From Diphasiastrum complanatum (lineage: Eukaryota; Streptophyta; Lycopodiopsida; Lycopodiales; Lycopodiaceae), in contig CM055111.1 in assembly GCA_029204225.1 (NCBI GenBank), positions 12,400,697-12,464,696 of the forward strand: a stretch of DNA of 64,000 nt, in the 5' to 3' direction. The notes below the pieces were generated by a model, which was not told the DNA's origin, did no database searches, and saw only the letters and a list, made by a program, of their open reading frames with translations. Position numbers and translations under genes: made by a program. Numbering within the stretch: position 1 is the stretch's first letter; every line of letters starts with the position of its first letter. Below, one piece after another: positions 37,266-49,434 of this stretch.

Positions 37266-38849
37266 TAGTACAAGAGGTTTTGTTGAAATTGATAGGGTTA
37301 AACCAAATCAAGGCCAAAATTAGCAGTTTTTTTTGGAAACTAGTCAAATTTTGTGTACCGAGTTGGATTTGATAGCTATCCTCAAAATTTTTGGTCCAAA
37401 TCTTGTTGTGGGCTGTAGGAACTCTTTTCACACGTGTGAGGCCGTACAGCTCCGATTTTGACTGATAAATTTCAAAAATTTGTAGAGTTTGACTCACATA
37501 CCCAATTTGAGTGATTTTTGGTGCAAAATCAAGCATTTTCTATAGAGAATCTAATCCCTTAATTAGTTTTTGGATTAGATCAGACAAAAAATTAAATTTG
37601 AAGCTTGAATTAGGTGGATTAATTGACTATCTCTGATTTTTTGAGTGCATGTTGAAGTTAAGAGAGATTTTGCTAAAAATCATAGATTAAGGAGTGATAT
37701 GCAAGGTGAGAGGTTGAAATCCATTGTACCATCACTCTAGATTTGTTCAAGAGTGATAGGGTCAAGTTTAGAAGCATAAATTTGCTAGAAAACATCCTTG
37801 GATCTGTTCTCCAAGTGAAACCTTTGAGAGTTTCTAGTGCATATAGAGCATCTATGCAAATCTTTTGTAGAATTTGACATAGATTGGCTTCAATTGAGAG
37901 TTCTAGAAAAGAGATTGAGATCCAAGTCACATTATTCAATCCTACTCAATTTGTTTGAGTGTTTGTGAGGTTTGAAAAGATTCATTAAGGTGTCTATGGC
38001 AAATGTGTAGAGAGAGATCCAATTTTCTAAGAGTTCCTTCCTTTGTAGAGGGCAAGATCTAGCAGCTCCTTTTGAGTTGTTATTGGTGGAGAATTTGTCT
38101 TCTCCTAAGTGATCAAATCTTTCTAAGTGACATTAGCTCTTTGAAGCACAATATCTTAGTGAGAAGAATCACAAATTTTGATTTTGAATTTCATTCCAAG
38201 TCTTAAAAGGTAGAGTAATTGGTGGAATCCAATAGGAGTGATTGAATTCAATTTGTTGAGCAAAAATTGACATAGTATGTATGAAACTCAAATTAGTTCT
38301 ATTCAACTTTCTTTGTGAGAGTGTGAGGGTCAATTTGTGATCCCATTGGATGTCTAGAATGAGGAGTCCATATTTGAGTATTCATGCATGGTTGAGATCT
38401 TTGTGAATCTCTAGTTGTCTAATTTTTAAGCTTTGTGAAAATTTGGTGGTATGGTTTGTTGTCAAATCAAATCAAATTCATTCTAAATCTCAAGTGTGAG
38501 ATTATTTGGGTCAAAATTGAGTCCAAAAGAAGTGATTAAGTTTTATTTTCATGTATTTGAAACAAAACCCATCTTTTGTTCAAGAATCTCAAGTGTTGAG
38601 AAAACTAGTCAAGTGAAAAGGAAAATCTAGGTGTCAAATCTTTTTCATATTCATTTCAACTTTCAAAAGAAAAAGTCATTGGTATTTGATGAGTCCAATA
38701 GGAGATTGGATCTGATTTCTTTAGTGATTTGACTCAAAGATTGTGTGCTTTTGTCTTAGTGATCAAAGCAAAGTTTCCAAGTGACTAGTCATTATTGTGA
38801 AGATTGATTCTTAGGTTTGTGAGCTAGACTTTTTGTAGATCCTTCTAGA
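37266..38849. other. Untranslated leader of the 36-41 kb element
   Basis: About 1.6 kb of T-rich DNA with no long frame, between the primer site and the ORF. It includes a further CACACGTGTG at 37439-37448. Long non-coding leaders are usual in large non-autonomous LTR elements. Confidence 0.6.
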
Positions 38850-40220
38850 TTGTTGAAGATGTTCAAATCTAGTCTCTTGAAAGTCACAAATTACATTTGT
38901 AGAATCATATCACAGGTTTTTATTCACATGGCATCAATATGTGGCATCCTATTGAAGGAAAGAAAGGATCCTAAGTGCAACCTTTGTGGCAAGGGAGGAT
39001 ATATTTTCTCAAGATGCTACAAAAAGAAGACCAATCCATCCAAGGAGAACCAAAGCAAGGGGGCCGAGGTGAAGGATGGAGCTTCAAGTTCAAAATGCAA
39101 ATACAAGAAGGACAAGTCCAAGGAAAGGTGTTTCCTTTGTGGAAAGGTGAATGAGGCTTGGAGTCTCACAAGGACTTTCAAGATTTGTCTTCAAGAGTCC
39201 ATCACAACACATGTTGAATCTTTTGAAATTTTTCATTTGGAAGTGCATTGTTTGGTTCAAGATGCAAAGATAGATGTCACTTTCATGAAAGTAACTTGGA
39301 TTTATTTCATGTCCTTGGAAAGTATTTTGCTTGGAACTTTGGACAAGTTCAAACTTATTGTTATTATCCAAGAGAAATCAATCAAGAATAAGGAGCAATC
39401 ACAAAATGAAAATAGTTTCATTTATGCGCTCATGTCAGCTTATGAAGAACCATTTTGCTTTGAAGAGATTTTTGTATCTCAAAGGTGGATTAAGGCAATA
39501 CTAGTTGAGTGTGATGCCTTAAAAGAGATATGTTTTCCTTGTAAGCTTACATTAGTTATGAAGTCAAGAAAATGGAAATATCTTCATAATGTAGGATCTT
39601 TTGGTTTCAATAAGATCATGAATGATGTGTTCATTCTTAAAGATGAAAATTGTATGTTTTCAATCCTAAAGGCAAGTTGTAAACTTCTTATGAGAATAAG
39701 TGAAGCATCCAAAGTGGACACTTATATCCATAAGCAAGTAGTTAGCCTTATTGAGATGGAGATACCTTTTGATTTCAATATTAGAAAAATCATGCCAAGT
39801 TGTGATGATTTTTGGACTTATGTTTCTAGCATAAGTAATCTTGATAATCATAGGAAGTGCATATTGAATGGTCATACTTGTGATCATTATGAGACATGGA
39901 GGTCTCGGATTTCCATCAAGAAGGAGCATCATGAAGAGGATTTTAAGGAGTCATCTCAAGGTTCAAGTGTGCCAAGGATTGAGGAGGAGAGACCTTCTCA
40001 AGTTGTGATTCCAAAAAAAAACTCAAGAAACATGGTTGAACCCATGTGGCTCACATTTCAAGGGAAAGAGGAGCATATCTCATGTGAAGGAGCAAGCCTC
40101 AAGGTCAAGCATCTACATGAAAATTGGAAGGAATCAATTTTGGAGGTGCTAGGATGGTGCAAAGCTCTCAAGCTCATCAAAGATGTCAACATCAAAAAAG
40201 CACTATCATGGATATGGTGA
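38850..40220 (+). CDS. ORF of the non-autonomous element, zinc-knuckle remnants
   Basis: A 456-codon frame. Near residue 40 it has CNLCGKGGYIFSRC, a CX2CX4-X-X4C zinc knuckle in which the His is replaced by Tyr. A second half-knuckle (CFLCGK) lies near residue 93. After that no domain is recognisable; the last third is charged (KKEHHEEDF, RIEEERPSQ). No DSG, DDE or YVDD motif is present. The gag-type position and knuckle suggest a degenerate gag-derived protein. The nominal start is uncertain: the frame is open slightly upstream of the first credible ATG. Confidence 0.6.
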   Translation: MLKMFKSSLLKVTNYICRIISQVFIHMASICGILLKERKDPKCNLCGKGGYIFSRCYKKKTNPSKENQSKGAEVKDGASSSKCKYKKDKSKERCFLCGKVNEAWSLTRTFKICLQESITTHVESFEIFHLEVHCLVQDAKIDVTFMKVTWIYFMSLESILLGTLDKFKLIVIIQEKSIKNKEQSQNENSFIYALMSAYEEPFCFEEIFVSQRWIKAILVECDALKEICFPCKLTLVMKSRKWKYLHNVGSFGFNKIMNDVFILKDENCMFSILKASCKLLMRISEASKVDTYIHKQVVSLIEMEIPFDFNIRKIMPSCDDFWTYVSSISNLDNHRKCILNGHTCDHYETWRSRISIKKEHHEEDFKESSQGSSVPRIEEERPSQVVIPKKNSRNMVEPMWLTFQGKEEHISCEGASLKVKHLHENWKESILEVLGWCKALKLIKDVNIKKALSWIW

Positions 40221-40357
40221 TTTCAGATCAACATCAAGCTCATTGGCTGATCTTCACACCTTTTGAACCAACAAAGACCAATTTAGCCTATGGAGTCAAG
40301 TTCAAGATCATCATGTTTTCCATCAAGCTAGATTTACCAAGCTAGACTTTTTAGGAG

Positions 40358-41189
40358 TGTGAAAAATGCAAAAATAAGCTTGGTAGAGGCCAAAAATCTT
40401 GTATATAGATAAACACACATGTGTGGACCCTGTTCCCACGTGTGAAAATAGTGTACTTGTCATGTACCATAATCATATAGGTTGTACATATGATCTAATT
40501 CAAGTTCTAGTGGCTAAACAGGCCAAAAACTAGTTTTCTAGATATATGACTCATGGCATCAATCTATTGATTGCATGAGCCAAATATTTTGGTTAGGTGT
40601 CATATCCCATGTGTAGAGGACATCTCACACGTGTGGAATAAGCTGAAGTAGGCAAATTTTTAATTCTAGAAGATTTCCAAATTGATCTCCATATAGAAGA
40701 AAAATGGACCAAAAGTGCTCAAAATAGAAGGTTTTGTCCAAGTGTCAGTTTTGCATGATGAATCATCATATGACAAAGCACCTTCACACATGTGGGATCA
40801 GAGGGATGATCAGTACCACGACCTCCCACTTATTGTATATATAGATCCACATTTGGCCATAATCAATGTGAGACACCAATCTTGGTTTTGGAAGCAATTT
40901 TGAGTGATTCTCTCCATTTGTCTACATTTGTTTTGATTGTTTTGAGGTTCTATCAATGTGTACTTGATTTTTAGGTTGGATTCCATACTCAGACAGTGTT
41001 TCACACGTGTGAAAACATAAAGTACACTTACCTTCAATTAATGATTGTTCTTGTTAGGATTTTGTGTCTAGAATTAATCTAGATTGATCTTAATCTGAAG
41101 TAGATTGATAGATCAAGTAATCTGACAACCAATCCCTCTTGAGGATCAGATTAGGATCCACTCTTGGTCCTTTTTGTACTTTTTGCACA
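40358..41189 (+). repeat. 3' LTR of the 36-41 kb element
   Basis: 832 bp, TGTGAAAAATG...TTTTTGCACA, with CACACGTGTG at 40626-40635 and 41002-41011. It is slightly diverged from the 5' LTR at scattered positions, so the insertion is not brand new. Confidence 0.9.
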
Positions 41190-41194
41190 GTCCA

Positions 41195-42145
41195 AGTACT
41201 TTTGCTACATGAGGTTGGCTTGCCTAGTATACCTGGCCTTCACTACCAGTCGGTTAGATACACCAATATTCCATAGATGAGATTGAGTTGTGCTTAAAAA
41301 GCCGTTCGAAAGAGCTATAATTATTAGCAGTTATGAAGTCTTTGCTGTTTCGTGGGCGATGGCCATTGGGAATCATATGGTTTTGAGCACTACTTGAGAG
41401 GTGGAGTCCTCCTGATTACAATGATTCACGTGTAGTTTTTGGTTTGATAGATATACTTGAGGCACCTACAATAACGCATCACTATCTCAGTTTGAGAGGA
41501 TGAATCATGAACAACTGCTGATGGACCATAGACACCTTCTGCCAGCTGAGCACTAGTATGAAATAAAAGAAAACCATGATACAAGTTTCAGAGCTAGCTT
41601 GCATGGGTTGAGTGTCACTCTCTCAGAATAGTTCTCTCCCAACGCTACCCTCTGATATCAAAGAGAATGATGCTGCATTACCATGATAAAGGCGCTGGTT
41701 GAGATTTTTATGTACAAAATGAGCCAAACCATCGTTGCCTCCTGGGAGCTGACTGAGCAGTGATATCCACAAGCTATCTACTTATTAAGTTGCACCTGAC
41801 CCATGAGACCCCATCGTTGTCTTTGAAGTGCAGAAGGAGATGCTCTCATTTTGCCTTAGTACTGCAAGTACGAGTCACACCATAGGTGTCATTGAAGGAG
41901 TGAATCTTCAGATTGAGACTCAACATCGAATGATTCTCGGCATCATGATTCTCGATTAGTTTTGTCTTGGATATATATATGGAACTCAAACTGCATGTCC
42001 CTAACAGGTGTCCTAAAACTACTAACCACGTGTGCCCAATATGGCCTAATTTGACTAACAAACTCAAGACATGGCCCCAAATATAGCAAATACTATAGAA
42101 TACGTATGGATGCTTGGTTAATACATTAACTAGTTACGGAACAAG
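41195..42145. other. No gene recognised; probably holds the displaced upstream part of gene E
   Basis: The first about 50 bp read on the minus strand continue the gene E frame across the target site. Beyond that I find no certain exon. The rest is unremarkable AT-rich DNA. Confidence 0.35.
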
Positions 42146-42397
42146 TGTCACATGTACTTTGAATCCCTTTGCCCAATGTATGGTAAATTGTAATTATTAA
42201 ATTGTAAATGGCTAAGTCACCGGCCTGTGGAGACAATTGTAAATTGCAATGTAAATATCTATAATAGTGACTAAATCCGAGATGGCCAAGGGGGTACTGG
42301 GTCTCATGAGAGTCTGCTGGACTGGCCTCCTAAAAAGTAGAAAGGGTTGACCCGTCAACGTGACATGTGTCATATGCTCACTGGGACACTTGGTCCA
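42146..42397 (+). mobile_element. Left LTR fragment of a chromovirus relic
   Basis: It starts TGTCACATGTACTTTG and matches 44301-44553 almost base for base. Similarity stops at GGTCCAG (42397), so only the first part of the LTR remains here. Confidence 0.8.
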
Positions 42398-43316
42398 GAC
42401 GACGTAACTTTTGGTGGTCGAGACTTAAGAAAGAAGCAATCATAATGTGACACATTGTTTTAAGTGTCAAGTTAATAAGGCTGAAAGGATTAAAGTGCCT
42501 GGATTATTATGCCCGTTACCTATACCAAAAGGGAGATGAGAGAGTATTTCCAACGACTTTATTACATGTTTGCTGCATACGCAGCAGCAACATAATGCTA
42601 TCCTAGTTGTGGTTGACAGATGTTAAAAACTCACAATTCTAGCTTGACTAGTTTTGGTCATATGACTTGTAAATAGTTAGATTGTCATGATGTGGCTTGT
42701 CACACGTGCCAAATAGCATAGGATTCCATTCATAAGGATGTTCTCAAGTAGACCTAAGTGTTAGAACCTTTGGAATGAGTCCAAATTATGCTTAGATACA
42801 AGGGAGAAAAAATAGGAGCTATTTTTGGTAATTTTTGCATTGTTGAGGGATCTCCAAGATTCCAACCCTAACTTGGTAGGGATGAAAGATCCACCAAAAT
42901 TAGCATTAGGGATAGGTTTAGGGCTACTCATACCTGCTCAAAACCGTGATGGATCATGTATATATAGGTGATGATATCTCACCAAAATGAATCAAGCAAT
43001 TTCATGTTTTTTCTCTCATAATGGTGCAATTGCTCTCTATGTTCATGATTGTTTAAGTACTTGTGATTACTAATGATTATAGGATTGAATGTAGGTCTGG
43101 TGTACAGTACTCAGACTGTGGGAGGCCGTACTTTCACACGTGTGAAGCCTTCTTCAAGGATTTGGGCCATTTAGTGAGGTCCAAGCATAGATTTTTGATG
43201 GATTTTGATGGTTCAACTTGTGCTAATCTTATGAAATCATAATCTATTGTTTCCCTCATCATTTCAAGTGTTTTAGGATCCTTATTTGCTGTAATTTTTA
43301 CAACAGACTCACGAAA
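42398..43316. other. Scrambled interior of the chromovirus relic
   Basis: No coding domain. A TATATATAGG-like box lies near 42958. The stretch 43105-43150 resembles part of the LTR of the 36-41 kb element (GTACTCAGACTGTG... and CACACGTGTG at 43135-43144), so a fragment of a related LTR has been included. Confidence 0.45.
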
Positions 43317-44288
43317 ATGGTTCATTTTATCCCAACTAGTAATAAGGCTGATGCACCTGGTACGGCTGATTTGTTTATACAACATGTATTCAGACTTCGT
43401 GGATTACCTAGATCCATTGTGTTTGACAGAGATTCTTGTTTTACTGGCAATTTTTGGACTGCAGTATTTGAGAAGTTAGAGGTGCAGTTGGGAATGAGTA
43501 ATTCTGATCATCCTGAAGCCAATAGGAAGACTAAGAGAGTTAACCAAACCTTGGAAGACATGCTTAGGGCGTATGTGAGTGAAAGGCAAATGCAATGGGA
43601 ACGTTACCTACCATTGTTGGAGTTTGCCTATAATGATAAAAAGAATGCATCTACGAAGATGAGTCCTTTCGAGCTAAATTATGGTTTTAGACTAGCCAGT
43701 CCAGTTACTATAGGTATGCCTCATAAGACACCTAGTGCTATGGAATTTATAACTCACATGCAACAGATGTTGGAGTTAGCAAAGGAAAATGTAAAAGCAA
43801 CAATGGATCGGGCAAAGACATATGCTGATCTAGATCGTACGCCAAGAGAGTTCGAGGAAGGAGATATGGTATTTCTCAGGATTCCAAAGGACTCGAAAAT
43901 CATAAAGACAGGGAAGTGTTATAAGTTGTCACCTAGATACTGTGGACCTTGGAAAATTGTTAAGAAGATTAATAGTGTTGCTTATGAATTGGATTTGCTT
44001 GTTGGTTGTAAGGTTCATCCTGTTTTTCATGTTTCACGCTTAAAGAAGGTTTTACATGATGGTGATAACTTGTTGGCTGATGGCCTTGTATTGTTTCAGG
44101 AGCATGGGAAGGTGATGCATGGACCAGCAAGAGTATTGGACCAGAGGCATAGACGGTTGCAGAATCGTTTGCTCCGTGAGTACTTGGTTGCATGGCATGG
44201 AAGACCTCTCAGTGATGCTACCTGGGAGACCGCGCATGGGTTGCATGCACAGTATCCAGACTTTTCCATCGAGGACAATGTCATCTGA
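43317..44288 (+). pseudogene. Ty3 chromovirus integrase C-terminus with chromodomain
   Basis: The frame begins inside the integrase catalytic core (MVHFIPTSNKADA...) with FDRDSCFTGNFW, the second catalytic Asp. The Glu is lost: the usual Q-T-E-R-V-N-Q reads KTKRVNQTLEDML. After the GPWKIVKKI and HPVFHVSRLKK modules comes a chromodomain-like end (EYLVAWHGRPLSDATWE). Chromodomains steer integration to marked chromatin. A purine tract (GAGGAGGGAAGGGA) and the right LTR follow at once. Gag, protease, RT and RNase H are missing. Confidence 0.85.
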
Positions 44289-44300
44289 GGAGGGAAGGGA

Positions 44301-44567
44301 TGTCACATGTACTTTGAATCCCTTTGCCCAATGTATAGTAAATTGTAATTAATAAATTGTAAATGGCTAAGTCACCGGCCTGTGGAGACAATTGTAAATT
44401 GCAATGTAAATATTTGTTATAGTGACTAAATCCGAAATGACCAAGGGGGTACTGGGTCTCATGAGAGTCTGCTGGACTGACCTCCTAAAAAGTAGGAAGG
44501 GTTGACCGGTCAACATGACACATGTCATATGCTCACTGGGACACTTGGTCCAGTGCATGAGTGACAC
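44301..44567 (+). mobile_element. Right LTR of the chromovirus relic, first part
   Basis: TGTCACATG start after the purine tract at 44287-44300. It is cut at GACAC (44563-44567) by the insertion of a second element and resumes at 47117. Confidence 0.85.
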
Positions 44568-45956
44568 TGTTGCAGCATACCAACAACAAAATGCTTGATA
44601 TTTGTAGTATAAACGGGTATCATTCCTACTAGAGAGCAATAAAAAGGCTAATACTGTCATTATTAGTGCAAAACCAGAAATAACTAAGAATGAATGGAGT
44701 GGAATATAAAATGTTTGCAATCTGGTCATCAACAGATGTTCAACAAGGGGCTGTCAGTACAACCTTTCAAAGAAAACAAAACACCCAGGAGAAAAATACT
44801 GAATACTTCATTATGGTTTTCAGATTCAAATGGGAGTGAACTCAAGAAAGCAAATACTTTGGCAAAAGGGAAAGCCACACAATGTTTCCATTATCTTGAC
44901 AGTAGCTTATCATGAATCTAACTCCTATGATCTGCGCAAATCACGAGATTGAAGGCTAGAGAAACTTCACTAGACATTTCTAGTCCAAACATTGTGTATA
45001 GGCACAAACAATACATTGCCATAAACTTTCTATTACCAAAATGAATCACCATGAAAAGCACAAAAGGTATTCACAGTAGGACCAAGTTGTGTGTGATTCA
45101 GAACACTCAGATTTACATTATTTGTATTCACCATTTGCATAGTACAAAGATATATTCATTACAGTCTAGACACTGCAAAGTAGAGGGATTGCTACACCTC
45201 TATACAAGAATTTGAGAACACAAAGGTTCTAATCTTGTAGATGAATAGCAAAAGGTAAATGACTGCCCATGGGCCAATGGAATGCTGCCAACAAATAGTC
45301 GACAGTTGGAATGCAAGGTCGCTACCTTGTGCAAGGAAAACAGCCGTATGAAGGATGAATGAGGGTCGCTGGAGGTCGAATGGCTGTCTGAAAACTGCCT
45401 GTAGAAGAAAGAGAGGTGGCCACTACTAGATTGCTGAGGAGGTATGTAGAAGTGCGTTGAAGACCTGCCATAACTGTCTGCTTAGTTGTTGTCTTGGAAG
45501 AAAACCAGCTGCTGACCTGCATGAGAGGAAGAGAGCGATGCCTTCGCTGGTCTTACTAGAAAATCCTACGACTGATGCCCGAGATGGCTGGAGGTGCATT
45601 TGTGGCTTGTCGCCTTCTAACTTACGTGGAGAAGAACCTCTCTTCGCTCCCCTGAGAAAATGCGAAGAGAGAGAGAAGAAGTGCGAAGGTTGCCCTTGAA
45701 GAAGTGCGAAGCTGCCTTTAAGAAGTGCGACAATTGCCCTTAAGAAATGCGAGGTGTCAGAAAGTAGAAAATCTTGAAAAATGCAAAGGTGGGAGGCTCT
45801 GGCTGCGTGGAGGTGCTTCGAGGTAGGCACTAAAGAATGAACGAGGCTCCGAAAATCCCAAATAGTGCAAAATGTGCGACAATGGCCCTTCAGATCTTAA
45901 GATTTAGCAATAAAAAACCGAAATCATTAACAAATTGCTGAAACCAAGTCACCACA
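44568..45956 (-). repeat. 3' LTR (long form, 1389 bp)
   Basis: Shares 44568-44712 and about 45770-45956 with the short LTR. The middle contains at least four imperfect tandem units of about 22 bp (AAGAAGTGCGA-type) at about 45680-45755, plus unrelated-looking sequence. Confidence 0.8.
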
Positions 45957-46712
45957 CGATCCTCTCCTCAAGTGTGCAGCGGCTCGCAAACACTGAGAAT
46001 AGAAACCAGTGTTGAAGCTTTGAAGAGAATCTGACTTGACACAGTCTGCAGCCTTTGACAAGCCAAAGCATTGATTGTACAGGTTTTAACAAATAAAACT
46101 TCAGCATATATTACTTCCAAAAGTCAACACCTTTCGACATGGTTATGAGCAGATGTAAAATGGAAAATCAGCTGTAAAAGTTTGGCTCTGCATCATAGAA
46201 ATTATGTGATTTTAGACAGCAGCACCAACAAGTCGTTAACTATGAACAGAACATAGAAAGATCAACATTTGTCAGCAACAGTCTTTAGACAACATCTACA
46301 CATCTCGGAAAACACCAAAGCCTTAAAACAGACTTTTATTTTAGCTTGAAGATCATGTAAAAAAAAATTGAAACTAAGTAAAACAGAGAAAAAAAATAAA
46401 AACCCGATCTGGAAAAGCATAAATATAGGTTTGCTTACGGAAAACCCAAATCTTATTGACATGACGAAGAATCTTCAGACTATAACATTACAAAAACTTA
46501 ACACATTTTACAAATTGTAAATAATTTTAGGAACTCTACAAAAAAAAAATCAAAAATAGAAAATCAAAAGTGAAATGACGAGTCAGGGTGGGCGAAACTC
46601 AGATTTCACTAGTCCTCTTCTGAAATGCTTGAAGAACTAGAACAGTAACCTGTGAATATGAAAAATACAAACAAAAATCAGAATAATGATAGAACATCCT
46701 ATTTGGCATTGC

Positions 46713-46730
46713 TCCCCGGCAACGGCGCCA
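46713..46730 (-). other. Primer-binding site, tRNA-Asp
   Basis: Minus-strand TGGCGCCGTTGCCGGGGA lies 11 bases past the end of the short LTR, an 18-base match to the site used by Athila/Tat-type elements. Confidence 0.85.
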
Positions 46731-46741
46731 AAATTGGTATA

Positions 46742-47116
46742 TGTCGCGGCATACCAACAACAAAATGATTGATATTTGTAGTATAAATGGGTATCATTCC
46801 TACTAGAGAGCAATAAAAAGGCTAATATTGTCATTATTAGTGCAAAACCATAAATAACTAAGAATGAATGGAGTGGAATATAAAATGTTTGCAATCTGGT
46901 CGGAAATGCGAAGGTGTCGAAAGGTAGAAAATCCCGAGAAATGCGAAGATGGGAGGCTCTGGCTGCATGGAGGTGCTCCGAGGTAGGCACTAAAGAATGA
47001 ACGAGGCTCCGAAAATCTCAAATAGTGTGAAATGTGCGACAATGGCCCTTCAGATCTTAAGATTTAGCAATAAAAAGCCGAAATCATTAACAAATTGTTG
47101 AAACCAGGTCACCACA
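46742..47116 (-). repeat. 5' LTR (short form, 375 bp)
   Basis: Contains both LTR ends but lacks about 1 kb of the middle of its partner. Confidence 0.8.
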
Positions 47117-47560
47117 GACACTTGTCAGACATTCAATGGACGGGTCAACTAGACATGTGTCATATGCTCATTGGGACACTTGGTCCAATGCATGAGTGAC
47201 ATGTGTCAGACTATCCACCTACTAGCTTGCCTATGTGTCAGGGTACTGCCAAGTGGCAAGTGTCGGCTGCGCATGGAGTTTGCCATGTGTCGACGTTAGG
47301 ATGTCAGGGTTAAGGGGTGCTTGAGGGGATATAGGGTGAGCCTTGTCAGACATTCCTATTATGGTATTCCTATGCAGCTATGGTTGGGAGGAGACTTACA
47401 ACAGAGCTCTCATGTTTGCTTGTTGATCTATGTACATTTGCTTGAGATTAATAAAGTGACGGATTTGCTGGGTAATTCTTTGTATTTACTTAGGGTTTGT
47501 GAGCTTGTGTGCAACAACAAGTGCCCAACTGATAAGTCCATGACAGGTCACATCTCGGTC
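47117..47560 (+). mobile_element. Right LTR of the chromovirus relic, second part
   Basis: It resumes with a second copy of the segment GTCATATGCTCA(C/T)TGGGACACTTGGTCCA, so the LTR itself contains a tandem duplication. A GATATAGGGTG box lies near 47320. It is followed by a leader-like stretch. The exact 3' end near CAACAACAAGTGCCCAA is a guess. Confidence 0.6.
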
Positions 47561-47888
47561 ATAGCCAAACATTACAGTAAACTAGATGACCAGTAAATCT
47601 AATTGATTGTACACTATCACATTTAAAGCTTATGAAATTTATACCAAATTAACTCTGATTTCTAATTATCTCCCTTAAGCTCAAATGTGGTAGGAGTAAA
47701 GAAATGAAAACTATAGCAACATCTAGAGTTTCCAAAAGATGGAAGCTCTGCCAAAAAAGCATCTCATAATTGCAAGTTCAACAAACAAACCTTGGAACAA
47801 ACCTCGGAGTAGGAGCTAGTATTCTGTCTGGAACAGATTCTCCTATTTTGAGGACCCACAAGATTACTCACTCTTGGGGAAATTTAAA
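47561..47888. other. Intergenic, nothing seen
   Basis: No gene visible. Confidence 0.4.
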
Positions 47889-48512
<624 letters not shown>

Positions 48513-49434
48513 GTTCTCGAAGATATGAAGAATTATGTCTGTAAACTCCATAAGGCACTTTACGTCTTGAAACAATCAACAAGAGCTTGGTTTCAAATAA
48601 TCAACACATTCCTCATCCAACATCATTTTCAACCAAACACTGCCGATTTTGTCTATTTCAAGTCGGTGCAACATTCATTCATTATCATCACCTTGTATGT
48701 TGACGAGACATTGCTTTTCAACAATAATAACGATCAAGTGAAGGATTCTAAATAGATGTTGTCCTCCAAATTTGACATTATCAATTTTGGAGAGGCTCAC
48801 TATTGTCTAAAAATTCAAATCCACTGAGACAGAGCGAGACGACTGATTTATATCACTCAACAACGGTATCTTCATAATACCTTTATTAGATATAATTTGG
48901 TCAATTTCAAAAAAGCTCACTCAACGATGGATCCAGTATTTGGGATTGTCGAAGGACCAATGTCCTCAAACTAACCAGGAAAAGGAGCAGAGTAGAGAGT
49001 ATCCATACCAATCGATACTCGGATCTCTCATGTATGCAATGGTCTCTACAAGACCTGATATTGCTTTTGCAGTTAGCTCACTAAGCAAATTTATAGCCAA
49101 TCTTGGCATAATCCATTGGAAGACCCTCATATGAATCATGAGATACATTCGAGCTACAACGGACCTGTGCATATGCTAAAGTCGACAATGACAATCTCCA
49201 TCAGCTCAGTGCATATTCAGATGAGAGTAGGGGAGGAGATGTAGATACTCGTAAATCCACATCTAGATTTACATTCTCCTTCAATGATGGTCCTATCTCT
49301 TGGAACACTCGTAAGAATGCAAGACATGATTGCAGATGTGTTTACTAAGGCATCGAGCATTGATGCGCACAACAAATTTTGTGAATCGCTTAGTCTAAAG
49401 ATCAAGGCATTCATGGATCCAAATTATGGGGGGG
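48513..49434 (+). pseudogene. Copia RT/RNase H fragment (family X, copy 1) and purine tract
   Basis: It begins at the RT finger/palm (CKLHKALYVLKQSTRAWF), then IITLYVDETLLFNN, where the catalytic YVDD is YVDE. It continues through LSSKFDI, a broken MDP and SLMYAMVSTRPDIAF to the RNase H region, with several stops and frame changes. At 49423-49434 a purine tract (ATTATGGGGGGG) abuts the 3' LTR. Upstream coding parts are gone. Confidence 0.75.

Larger units (their letters stand above)
36423..41189 (+). mobile_element. Non-autonomous Copia-type LTR element, 4.8 kb, with target duplication
   Basis: LTRs at 36423-37252 and 40358-41189 are very similar. The element is flanked by GTCCA at 36418-36422 and 41190-41194, a 5-bp target duplication. 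The right LTR begins TGTGAAAAATG and both end GCACA. The left LTR lacks the first TGT. A perfect initiator-Met primer site follows the left LTR, and a purine-rich TTTTTAGGAG precedes the right one. The 3.1-kb interior has one ORF, with no protease, integrase or reverse transcriptase. It must have been mobilised by another element's enzymes. Confidence 0.9.
44568..47116 (-). mobile_element. Small non-autonomous LTR element with tRNA-Asp primer site, nested in the LTR
   Basis: It is flanked by GACAC (44563-44567 and 47117-47121). On the minus strand the 5' LTR is 47116-46742 (TGTGGTGACC...GCGACA), followed by the primer site TGGCGCCGTTGCCGGGGA (46730-46713), which fits tRNA-Asp as used by Tat/Athila-type Ty3 elements. 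The 3' LTR is 45956-44568, preceded by a purine tract. The interior is only about 0.8 kb and has no coding domain. The two LTRs share both ends, but the 3' LTR has about 1 kb extra in the middle. Confidence 0.85.

Noticed and set aside
36423..41189. Tandem duplication of host sequence
   Set aside because: The 830-bp direct repeats have an initiator-Met primer site, a purine tract and a 5-bp target duplication, so they are LTRs.
44052..44306. Minus-strand ORFs opposite the chromovirus integrase
   Set aside because: They are shadows of the plus-strand chromodomain frame.
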